From: Chromatiaceae bacterium
Lineage (GTDB): Bacteria > Pseudomonadota > Gammaproteobacteria > Chromatiales > Chromatiaceae
Assembly: GCA_016880695.1 (NCBI GenBank)
Contig: JAEHCY010000665.1
Location: forward strand, 1-6,098
Length of the DNA: 6,098 nucleotides
Direction of reading: 5' to 3'
Of the stretch, positions 1 to 5,934 are shown in pieces (position 1 is the first letter of the stretch; every line of letters begins with the position of its first letter). Made by a program: the position numbers and the translations under genes. The notes under the pieces are model-generated. The model searched no databases. It worked only from the letters and a program-made list of their open reading frames with translations, and had not been told where the DNA came from.

Positions 1-359
1 ACACCCACCGACAACCGCGGCTCCCAGGCCGCCTTGTCGCCCAGCTTGGGCGCATTCGCCGCCCCCGTGCCATGGCAGGCAAAACAGGCCCTGGTGTAGA
101 TCGCCTCGCCGGAACCGCCGCCCCCCGCAGCGGCTGCGGGCGCGGGTGCCGCGGCCACCGTTGCTGCCGCACTGCCGGCTACGACCACCTTGCCGACGGG
201 CTTGATGCGCTCAGCAATCGCCTCCGGGCTTCCGGCAGAAGCACCCGGAGAACCCTGGAATTGGGCAACGGTCAGCGCATAAACCGCCGCGATCACAACT
301 ACCGCCACAATAACGCCGGAGATCGCCGCACCAAATTCAAGGGAGTTTTTCTCGCTCAC
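1..359 (-). CDS. Cytochrome c5-like, membrane-anchored c-type cytochrome (N-terminal part, cut by the window edge)
   Basis: This is a small haem c electron carrier, probably tethered to the outer face of the inner membrane. The sequence shows 119 codons from a GTG start at 359-357. A TGA stop lies two codons upstream in frame, so the start is tightly bounded, and a GAGG Shine-Dalgarno (369-372) sits 9 bases before it. Residues 1-8 are polar (MSEKNSLE). Residues 9-32 are one hydrophobic segment without a clear cleavage site, hence an anchor. An Ala/Gly/Pro-rich linker follows (about 63-84), then the haem domain with GEAIYTRACFACHGTG, in which C92, C95 and H96 bind haem. APKLGDKAAWEPRL, at about 103-116, is characteristic of the cytochrome c5 family. 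The distal Met ligand would lie beyond the window. The partner oxidase or reductase cannot be told. Family is fairly sure; the specific physiological role is not. Confidence 0.9.
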   Translation of the reverse strand, partial: MSEKNSLEFGAAISGVIVAVVVIAAVYALTVAQFQGSPGASAGSPEAIAERIKPVGKVVVAGSAAATVAAAPAPAAAAGGGGSGEAIYTRACFACHGTGAANAPKLGDKAAWEPRLSVG

Positions 360-366
360 TTCTCAG

Positions 367-377
367 GTCCTCAGGAC
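367..377 (-). promoter_or_regulatory. Ribosome binding site of the cytochrome c5 gene inside a small palindrome
   Basis: GTCCTGAGGAC on the minus strand is a perfect 11-base palindrome with a one-base centre. It contains the GAGG Shine-Dalgarno (372-369), 9 bases before the GTG start. It supports the unusual GTG start. The arms are too short and close together to make a strong hairpin, so a regulatory role is only a possibility. Confidence 0.5.
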
Positions 378-450
378 AATGGCTTAGTACAACCGCCGGT
401 ACCACGACCCGGCTCCCCGGAGCGGCCTATTGCTGCGCCGGAAACACCTC

Positions 451-480
451 ATTATACCGGCCGCTCCGAGCCCAAATCCA
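451..480 (-). promoter_or_regulatory. Candidate promoter of the cytochrome c5 gene
   Basis: The minus strand has a perfect TATAAT at 456-451 in otherwise GC-rich DNA, about 92 bases before the GTG start of the cytochrome gene and reading towards it. The -35 is poor: TGGATT (480-475) with an 18-base spacer matches only three positions of TTGACA. TTGGCG (489-484) is a better hexamer but lies 24 bases away, which is too far. Transcription would begin near 444 and give a leader of about 85 bases. The box lies just outside the proposed edge of the dead insertion sequence. The assignment rests on the -10 match and position only. Confidence 0.4.
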
Positions 481-560
481 CGCCAACAGGCGCCCCGGCC
501 GCGCTGAACCACGGCAAATCCGTTCTCGCCCGGCTGGGCTTGGAGGAACCGCAGGCCGGA

Positions 561-1274
561 GTGAGAGTTGTCGGTCATGCTCAGATCGTCGAAGACTAGG
601 CGAACGTTTCGGGCCAGCCGCTGGATCGTGGCGGCGAGGGTATCGCGGGGCTGGGACTTGATGGCACCGATGGCGAATCGGCGTAGCGCGGCGATGTTCT
701 CGGGGCCGTGGCCGGTGCGCGGGGTGCAGCGATTCCTCATCCCAGATCCAGTCGAGGATGGATCGGGCGTTACGCTCGGTGAGGTTTGCGGCGAGCTTGC
801 GCTGGGCCACCTTGCACGTCAGCGGTGAGGGTCTTGCCGGGGATGTCGAAGGATTCGAGGACCAGGATGACCCTCCCGATCTCGTTGGTCTGCTTGACCT
901 CGTCGCCGCTGCCTACGGGCAGGGCACCGACCTTTTTGGGTATAGCAGGTCTGGCTCTGGTGGCCAACGACGCCGAGGATGTGGGTCTGGCGACCTTCGG
1001 CGTCGATGGCGTTGCACAGGGTCTGGCCGTCGATGGCCCCAGCCCTTCGTCGGCTGCGACATGTTGGGCCTTCCAGCGCTTCGGGGTCGACACGGGTGAG
1101 CACCTCTCGGTAACGGTGCGACTGGGGACCGCGTAGTGGCGGTTGCGGTAGCAGCAGCGAAAGCGCGCCCGCGCCTTCTGGCCGAGGTCCTCGGCCCACC
1201 GGCTGATGGCTTTGTAGCCGCACATCCCGCAGAGGGTCGCACCCGCCGATGGCCAGCACCGCGGGCAAGGGAGG
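561..1274 (-). pseudogene. ISAs1-family DDE transposase, frameshifted and internally deleted remnant
   Basis: Pieces of a transposase can be joined across frames in the expected order. They are PPLPAVLAIGG (about 1274-1242); GATLCGMCGYKAISRWAEDL and QKARARFRCCYRN; REVLTRVDPE (about 1109); AIDGQTLCNAIDAEGRQTHI with the first catalytic Asp at 1031-1029; VVGHQSQTCYTQK; VGALPVGSGDEVKQTNEI; and PGKTLTADV with the second catalytic Asp at 820-818. These are followed by AQRKLAANLTERNA (to about 766), SILDWIWDE, and finally RTGHGPENIAALRRFAIGAI and RLARNVRLVFDDLSMTDNS (to about 564). The family normally has a long stretch between the second Asp and the DW..DED motif, with a FTVKxNQ segment and the catalytic Glu in a HWxIEN motif. 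Here all of that is missing at about 766. The N-terminal region before HPLPAVLA is also gone. Only about 240 codons remain, against roughly 370-400 in the family from memory. It is inactive. Confidence 0.85.
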
Positions 1275-1286
1275 TCGGCTTGGGCT

Positions 1287-1902
1287 TTGGGCGTGCAGCG
1301 GGCGGACAAAGACGCGCTCGGCGGCGTCAGGCTCGGTGCTGTAGCCCTGGGGTGCGGCGAAAGCCGCGGGTGTCGCCCACCTCATGCCAGTTGCGGCCCG
1401 GTCGGGCGTGCCGTGGAAGCGACGCGGATCGACGAAGGTCTCCAGCAACAGCAGTGGGTAGCCGAAACGCTCCCGCCAGTCCCCTGCCAGGCGGCGTTCG
1501 CACAGGGCCAGCACGCGGGAGGCGGGGTTCGGGTGGTGGTGCTTGGGCAGGATCAGAAACCGACTGTTGTTGGCGATCAGATGCAGAAGATCATACGGGT
1601 GGCGAAATCCCCACCCGATCCAGGCGTCACGCGCCGCGCACTTCCAGACCGCGGCGGAGAAGCTCACAAGGGCCAACCACTCCCCCTTCCAGGTGGCGAC
1701 ATACCACAGGGTGTGGCCGGTCTTCGGCAGCGCCCGAGGTAGTGATGGGGGCCTCCATCAGGGCCTGGAGGCGCCCTTCTTCATGCACAGCAACCGGTTG
1801 TAGGACGATCTCTCGGAGCTTCAAGCACCAGGTCTCACAGCGGGGGGGAGGGGCGTTATACCCGCGTTGCCGGGCGTTTTCCAAAATCAAGGGTAACTGC
1901 AT
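1287..1902 (-). pseudogene. DruA-like (DUF4338) protein, frameshifted remnant
   Basis: DUF4338 is the domain of DruA from the Druantia anti-phage system and also occurs in proteins carried by insertion sequences; its biochemical role is not established. The natural start is probably ATG at 1902-1900, giving MQLPLILENARQRGYNAPPP, as in short element-borne relatives; there is no obvious Shine-Dalgarno. The frame runs to about 1755, shifts in a C-rich run to give HHYLG, then shifts again (about 1735) into a long open stretch. That stretch holds TLWYVATWKGEW, SFSAAVWKCAARDAWIGW, LHLIANNSRFLILP, RVLALCERRLAGDW and LLLLETFVDPRRFHGT. A shift near 1395 gives NWHEVGDTRGFRRT, and the frame then returns for GYSTEPDAAERVFVRPLHAQ, ending at about 1287. 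The pieces are in the correct order and cover nearly the whole domain, so the gene was complete and was broken by about four small indels. It then runs, by a deletion, straight into transposase sequence. It cannot make a functional protein. Confidence 0.8.
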
Positions 1903-1962
1903 GTCGAAAGAACGAAATGCTCTTTAGGACAGCCTCGTCCTGCCCATACCCTGGGGCCCCTT

Positions 1963-2574
1963 TCAAGAGTCCCGAGGCCCGCCACTCCGCGGCCTGCCCT
2001 CATCCTCCCTCGGACGATTCCCAGCCTGCGCCAGGTCTGGCCAGGCAAGCTGCAGATAGATCAGCATCGACCACAGGGTGAGCACGGCGGCCAGGTAGAA
2101 CAGGACCAGGCCGATCTGATAGATCGGGATACCCAACAGGGGATTGCGGAAGATCAGGAAGATGATGGCGACCATCTGGGCACCGGTCTTGAACTTGCCC
2201 ACCACCGAGACGGCCACCCGCGAGCGGGCGCCGAGCCCCGCCATCCACTCCCGCAGGGCGGAAACGGTGATCTCGCGCCCAATGATGACCGCCGCCGGTA
2301 ACGCGAGCACCGGCGAGGGGTCCGCCTCCACCAGGAGCACCAAGGCGACCGCCACCATGAGCTTATCGGCCACGGGGTCGAGAAAGGCACCCAGCGGCGA
2401 GACCTGCCCCCAGCGGCGGGCCAGATAACCATCCATCCAATCCGTCACGGCAGCCGTGGCGAAGACCAGCGCGCAAACCGCGCGGGTCCATTCCCCGGGG
2501 AGGTAGAACACCACCACGAACACCGGGATCAGCAGAATGCGGAGCAGCGTCAGTAGGTTGGGGATGTTGCTCAT
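1963..2574 (-). CDS. pgsA: CDP-diacylglycerol--glycerol-3-phosphate 3-phosphatidyltransferase (phosphatidylglycerophosphate synthase)
   Basis: This inner-membrane enzyme joins CDP-diacylglycerol to glycerol 3-phosphate to make phosphatidylglycerophosphate, the committed step to phosphatidylglycerol and cardiolipin. The 203-residue protein carries the complete CDP-alcohol phosphotransferase motif: D45, D48-G49, A52-R53, G62, D66 and D70 (within [10 protein letters not shown] and [10 protein letters not shown]). The start [20 protein letters not shown] is typical of PgsA. Hydrophobic segments are at about 8-26, 32-46, 72-84, 88-99, 132-143 and 150-176. The C-terminus (about 184-203) is a charged Arg/Gly/Pro tail slightly longer than I would expect for the family. 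The gene starts 9 bases after the uvrC stop without a Shine-Dalgarno in the gap, so translational coupling to uvrC is likely. The stop lies about 10 bases from the proposed end of a dead insertion sequence. Confidence 0.96.
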   Translation of the reverse strand: MSNIPNLLTLLRILLIPVFVVVFYLPGEWTRAVCALVFATAAVTDWMDGYLARRWGQVSPLGAFLDPVADKLMVAVALVLLVEADPSPVLALPAAVIIGREITVSALREWMAGLGARSRVAVSVVGKFKTGAQMVAIIFLIFRNPLLGIPIYQIGLVLFYLAAVLTLWSMLIYLQLAWPDLAQAGNRPREDEGRPRSGGPRDS

Positions 2575-2583
2575 GGCGAGGCG

Positions 2584-4401
2584 CTAGGGATCCTGTCCAT
2601 GAAAGGCACTGTAGATCTGCTCCGCGAGTTGGCGGCTAATACCCTCGACCCGGGCCAGGTCTTCTACGCCGGCACGCCCGAGCTCCTGCATGCCCCCGAA
2701 CTGACGCAACAGACGCTGGCGGCGCTTGGGGCCGATACCCGCAATCCCTTCCAACAGCGAGGTGGTCCGGGCCTTGCCCCGGCGCAGCCGGTGTCCGGTG
2801 ATGGCAAAGCGATGGGCCTCGTCGCGGATCTGCTCAACCAGATGCATCCCCGGCGAATCACCCGGCAGTGTAACGGGGCTATTGCAGCCGTACAACCAAA
2901 GCTGCTCCAGGCCAGGCCTGCGCTCGGGTCCCTTGGCGATGCCCACCAGGGCGAGCCCACTCACGCCGAGCTCCCCCAGCGCCTCGGCCACCGCGGCCAC
3001 CTGGCCCCGGCCTCCGTCGACGAGCAGCAGATCCGGCGCCGGAACCTCGCCCTCGCGAATCCGCAGGTAACGGCGCGTCAGCACCTGGCGCAGGGCGGCG
3101 TAGTCGTCGCCCGCGGTGATGCCTTCCACGTTGAATCGACGGTAGTCCGACTTGCGCGGACCGTCCTGATCGAACACCACGCACGAGGCCACCGTGCCCT
3201 CGCCGCCGGTATGGCTCACGTCGAAGCACTCGATCCGCCGTGGCAGCTCCTCGAGCCCCAGCGCCTTGCGCAGGGCCTCCAACCGGCCGGCGTAGCCCGC
3301 CTGGCTGGCGAGCCGCGACCGCAGCCCGAGCTGCGCGTTGCCCCTGGCCATCTGCAGCCAGCGGGCCCGCTCCCCCCGCACCCGCGCGCGGATCTCGACG
3401 CGCCGGCCGGCACGCTCCGAGAGGGCGGTCTCGAGCAGCTCCCCATCCTCCGGTGCGACACTGCAGAGGATCTCGGCTGGAACCGGCTTATCGAGGTAAT
3501 ACTGGGAGATGAAGGCCGAGAGCAGCACCGGCTCATTCACCTCTTCGGGTGCCGAGGGAAAGAAGGTCTTGTTGCCCAGATTGCGGCCGGCCCGAATGTA
3601 GAACACCTGGACGCAGGCAACCCCCCCTTCGAGCGCGCAGGCCAGGATGTCGAGATCGCCCCCGGCGCCACTCACGTACTGCCGCTCCTGGATGCGCTGG
3701 AGGGTGGAGATCTGATCCCGATAGGCCGCCGCGCGCTCGAACTCCAGGGACTGCGCCGCCCGCTCCATGCGCTCGCCCAGCTCGGCCACCACCTCGTTGG
3801 TCTTCCCCTCGAGAAACAGGATGGTGCGGCCGACATCGCGCGCATACTCCTCGACGGACACCAGACCCACGCAGGGGGCGGTGCAGCGGTGCATCTGATG
3901 CTGCAAGCAGGGCCGCGAGCGATTGCGGTAAAAGGCATCCTCGCACTGGCGCACCGGAAAGAGCTTCTGCAACAACTGCAGGGTCTCGCGCACGGAGCTA
4001 GCGCTCGGGTAGGGACCGAAATAACGACCCGCTCCCTTGCGCGAACCCCGGTAGAAGGCGAGACGGGGAAATACCTCCTGGGTGGAGAGATAGAGAAAGG
4101 GGTAGCTCTTGTCATCGCGCAGCAGGACGTTGTAGCGCGGCTTGAGCGCCTTGATCAGGTTGTTCTCGAGAAGGAGCGCCTCGCCCTCGGTGTGGGTGAC
4201 GGTGACCTCTACACTGGCTACGCGGGAGACCATCACCTGCAACCGGTGGTTGAGGGAGCGGTTGAAGTAGCTGCCCACCCGACGGCGCAGGTCCTTGGCC
4301 TTGCCGACGTACAGCACCGTTCCCGTGGCGTCGACCATGCGGTAGACGCCGGGCCGGCCAGGGACGGTCTCCAGGAATGCCTTGGGGTCGAACGGCGCCA
4401 T
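2584..4401 (-). CDS. uvrC: UvrABC system protein C (excinuclease subunit C)
   Basis: UvrC makes both cuts around a bulky DNA lesion after UvrA and UvrB have located it, in nucleotide excision repair. The 605 residues show the whole architecture. An N-terminal GIY-YIG nuclease (about 14-92) has GVYRM, LYVGKAKDLRRR and EALLLENNLIK; it makes the 3' incision, with Y20/Y31 and probably E79 in the active site. A four-cysteine cluster (C153, C165, C173, C177) is spaced as in the iron-sulfur site described for E. coli UvrC. A UVR motif that contacts UvrB follows (about 202-237). The RNase H-like 5' nuclease has D394 (DVSH), D462 (VDGGRGQ) and H530 (EAHRFA). Two helix-hairpin-helix motifs are at the C-terminus (about 548-600, GIAGIGPKRRQRLLRQFGG). 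Length is as expected for UvrC. The ATG start has AGGA 12 bases upstream, rather far. It has a 233-base leader and is followed at 9 bases by pgsA. Confidence 0.98.
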   Translation of the reverse strand: MAPFDPKAFLETVPGRPGVYRMVDATGTVLYVGKAKDLRRRVGSYFNRSLNHRLQVMVSRVASVEVTVTHTEGEALLLENNLIKALKPRYNVLLRDDKSYPFLYLSTQEVFPRLAFYRGSRKGAGRYFGPYPSASSVRETLQLLQKLFPVRQCEDAFYRNRSRPCLQHQMHRCTAPCVGLVSVEEYARDVGRTILFLEGKTNEVVAELGERMERAAQSLEFERAAAYRDQISTLQRIQERQYVSGAGGDLDILACALEGGVACVQVFYIRAGRNLGNKTFFPSAPEEVNEPVLLSAFISQYYLDKPVPAEILCSVAPEDGELLETALSERAGRRVEIRARVRGERARWLQMARGNAQLGLRSRLASQAGYAGRLEALRKALGLEELPRRIECFDVSHTGGEGTVASCVVFDQDGPRKSDYRRFNVEGITAGDDYAALRQVLTRRYLRIREGEVPAPDLLLVDGGRGQVAAVAEALGELGVSGLALVGIAKGPERRPGLEQLWLYGCNSPVTLPGDSPGMHLVEQIRDEAHRFAITGHRLRRGKARTTSLLEGIAGIGPKRRQRLLRQFGGMQELGRAGVEDLARVEGISRQLAEQIYSAFHGQDP

Positions 4402-4634
4402 GGCTGGGTGATCCTAGACTCTTCGGTTGCGGGTTGCCTGTCCCTCCGGGCAGGCTCAGGACAGGCATCGGGACGGCCGCTAGGTGGCCGATTCGGGGCG
4501 AACGGCCCTCACCCCGGGGAAACTTCCGCTCATCCTCAGTGGCCTAGAGGGGGTGTATTGCCGGATGGCCCCGGATAGCCTCACGCAGCAAGGCAACCCG
4601 AGGGGCAGCAGCGCTCCAACGGCGGTTGATGGGA
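4402..4634 (-). other. Long uvrC leader / intergenic spacer
   Basis: These 233 bases stand out in a cluster whose other gaps are 9 and 22 bases. Apart from the REP-like palindrome I see small GC palindromes (CGGCC/GGCCG at about 4474-4490 and CCCCGGGG near 4514-4521) but no clear terminator, no convincing -35/-10 pair and no coding potential consistent with the neighbours. uvrC may have its own promoter here or upstream, within the end of the UDG gene. Confidence 0.4.
4436..4466. repeat. REP-like palindrome in the uvrC leader
   Basis: GCCTGTCC (4436-4443) and GGACAGGC (4459-4466) form a perfect 8-bp inverted repeat around a 15-base loop (CTCCGGGCAGGCTCA). The right half, GCAGGCTCAGGACAGGC, closely resembles the dispersed extragenic palindrome CGACAGGCTCAGGACAGGC, which from memory is common in many proteobacterial genomes. 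It lies between the UDG gene and uvrC, 35-65 bases before the uvrC ATG, and would be transcribed into the uvrC leader as a hairpin. There is no U-run after it in either direction, so it is not a standard terminator. Identity as a dispersed repeat is inferred from resemblance; only one copy is in this window. Confidence 0.55.
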
Positions 4635-5276
4635 TTATACCGAGCCCAGCAGCGCCCTCGCCCGAGCGAACACGGCCTCGAACATGGCCTGGCTGAGGCG
4701 GCGAGTCTGGGTGTTGTAGCGGCTGCAGTGATAGGAATTCAACAGCGTGCGCCCACCGGGGAGAGACTGCTCGGCACCGTGGGCAAACGGGAGCTCGCGC
4801 GGCCGCAGGCCGAGCGCCCGCACCACCGCGCCTTGGGCGATCACCCCCAGCGCCACCACCACCCCCGAGGTCTTCAGGCCCGCGAGCTCTTGGGCGAGAT
4901 AGGGATTGCACTGGGCAACCTCCGCCGGGGTCGGCTTGTTCCCGGGAGGCAGACACTTGACCGCATTGGTGATCCGGCAGTCGATCAGCTCGAGCCCATC
5001 ACCTTTGGCGGTGCTTTCGGGGCGGTTGCTGAAACCGTAGCGAAACAGGGTCTGGTAGAGCAGAACGCCGGCGAAATCCCCGGTGAAGGGCCTGCCGCTG
5101 GCGTTGGCCCCATGCATGCCCGGCGCCAGACCAACCACCAACAGGCGGGCATTGGGATCGCCAAAAGGGGCGACCGGCGCTGCGTGATACTGGGGGTATT
5201 CCTGTTTCACGCTCCCGAGCAGATCGGCCAGGCGTGCGCAGCGCCCGCAGAGTGGATCGAACGGAACCCCCTCCAC
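4635..5276 (-). CDS. Family 5 (UDGb-type) iron-sulfur uracil-DNA glycosylase
   Basis: The enzyme removes uracil, and in this family often other deaminated bases such as hypoxanthine, from DNA to start base excision repair. The 213-residue product has motif 1 GLAPGMHGANASGRPFTGD (residues 49-67). The Ala-Pro-Gly at 51-53, without the Asp or Asn of families 1 and 4, is the mark of UDGb. Motif 2 is NSYHCSRYNTQTRRLS (180-195), with H183 as the conserved active-site histidine. Four cysteines, C10 and C13 (CGRC) and C108 and C123 (NAVKCLPPGNKPTPAEVAQC), are spaced for a [4Fe-4S] cluster. The start is GTG at 5276, 22 bases after the uvrY stop, with an AGGGGGG run upstream as a possible Shine-Dalgarno; co-transcription with uvrY is likely. 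The stop TAA lies inside the sequence TATAAT. In motif 2 an Arg (R192) stands where a Gly is common (NTxTGRL), which should be tolerated. Family assignment is firm; the substrate range is not readable. Confidence 0.92.
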   Translation of the reverse strand: MEGVPFDPLCGRCARLADLLGSVKQEYPQYHAAPVAPFGDPNARLLVVGLAPGMHGANASGRPFTGDFAGVLLYQTLFRYGFSNRPESTAKGDGLELIDCRITNAVKCLPPGNKPTPAEVAQCNPYLAQELAGLKTSGVVVALGVIAQGAVVRALGLRPRELPFAHGAEQSLPGGRTLLNSYHCSRYNTQTRRLSQAMFEAVFARARALLGSV

Positions 5277-5298
5277 GAGAACGTCGAACCCCCCTGCC

Positions 5299-5934
5299 CT
5301 ACTCCGGGAGAACGCCGTAGCGAAAGGCCAGGCGGGTCAGCTCCACGTCGTTCTTGACCTTGAGCTTATCGAAGATGCGCTGCCGATGGGTGCTTACGGT
5401 CTTGGGGCTCAGGCAGAGCCCATCGGAGATCTCCTGGGTCTTCTGTCCCTGCAGGATCAACAGCACCACCTCCATCTCCCGCGCCGTCAGCTCCGAGAAG
5501 GGCGTACGCGAGACGCCCTGCCAATCGGCCAGGATATGCTTGCGCGCCACACTGGCGGCCACATAGGGGTGGCCTTGATAAACGGTACGGATGGCGTCTA
5601 GCACCTCCCGCGCCGGACAACCCTTGGTCAGATAACCTGCCGCACCAGCCTCGCGCAGGGTGGCGGGATAGGGGTCTTCCTCATGCACGGTGAGCGCAAT
5701 CACCTTGGTTCCCGGCATCAGCCGCACCAGCCGGCGCGTCGACTCGATGCCCCCGAGACCTGGCATGTTGACGTCCATCATCACCACATCGGGGGCCACA
5801 TCGGCCGCCAGCTTGAGGGCGGCCTCTCCGCTACTTGCCTCGGCGACGACCTCGATATCCGGTGCCGCATCGAGAATCCCGCGGATACCGGTGCGTACCA
5901 GCTCGTGGTCGTCCACCAATAGCACTCGAATCAT
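5299..5934 (-). CDS. uvrY: GacA/UvrY-type LuxR-family response regulator
   Basis: This is a two-component response regulator. In gammaproteobacteria the family member is phosphorylated by the BarA/GacS sensor kinase and switches on CsrB/RsmZ-type small RNAs that antagonise CsrA. The 211 residues hold a receiver domain (about 1-120) with D8/D9, phospho-acceptor D54 (MMDVNMPG), T82 and K104. A C-terminal NarL/FixJ helix-turn-helix follows (about 148-207: LTAREMEVVLLILQGQKTQE, then LSPKTVSTHRQRIFDKLKVK). Position directly before uvrC, with one gene inserted, matches the E. coli uvrY locus and favours UvrY/GacA over other NarL-type regulators. The ATG at 5934-5932 is preceded at 10 bases by GGGGGA (5950-5945). 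The cognate kinase and target RNAs are not in the window. Confidence 0.94.
   Translation of the reverse strand: MIRVLLVDDHELVRTGIRGILDAAPDIEVVAEASSGEAALKLAADVAPDVVMMDVNMPGLGGIESTRRLVRLMPGTKVIALTVHEEDPYPATLREAGAAGYLTKGCPAREVLDAIRTVYQGHPYVAASVARKHILADWQGVSRTPFSELTAREMEVVLLILQGQKTQEISDGLCLSPKTVSTHRQRIFDKLKVKNDVELTRLAFRYGVLPE

Larger units (their letters stand above)
504..1953 (-). mobile_element. Decayed ISAs1-type insertion sequence carrying a DruA-like gene
   Basis: The block between pgsA and the cytochrome gene holds no intact gene but contains the remains of a DruA/DUF4338 protein followed by an ISAs1-family transposase, both on the minus strand. The right edge is proposed at 1953, where the minus strand begins CAGGGTATGGGCAGG; ends beginning CAGGG are, from memory, usual for this family. 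A possible partner end on the plus strand is CTGAACCACGGCA from 504. The two ends align with GGCA at the same offset (seven of the first seventeen positions agree), which is weak. I see no target-site duplication: the flanks are CCCGGCCGCG on the left and GGGCCCCTTT on the right. A 5-bp-stem hairpin, AGGAC/GTCCT at 1926-1941, lies just inside the right end. That this is an element remnant is strongly supported; the left boundary is uncertain by tens of bases. Confidence 0.75.

Noticed and set aside
1287..1902. A working Druantia defence system
   Set aside because: The DruA-like gene is broken by several frameshifts, and no DruB-DruE or helicase genes are present; the partner is a transposase.
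1136..1927. A 263-codon plus-strand frame over the element
   Set aside because: It is Arg/Ala/Pro-rich with no motif, and the minus strand in the same interval clearly encodes DruA and transposase fragments.
494..1963. Target-site duplication around the dead element
   Set aside because: The flanks next to the proposed ends do not match over 8-10 bases; either the left end is misplaced or it has decayed.
4436..4466. Rho-independent terminator between the UDG gene and uvrC
   Set aside because: The stem is good but no T-run follows it on either strand, and the loop is 15 bases long; a REP-like repeat fits better.
2599..4578. A 659-codon open frame on the plus strand opposite uvrC
   Set aside because: It is antisense to a textbook uvrC with all catalytic motifs. 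High GC with strong third-position bias leaves the opposite frame open; the translation shows no recognisable domain.
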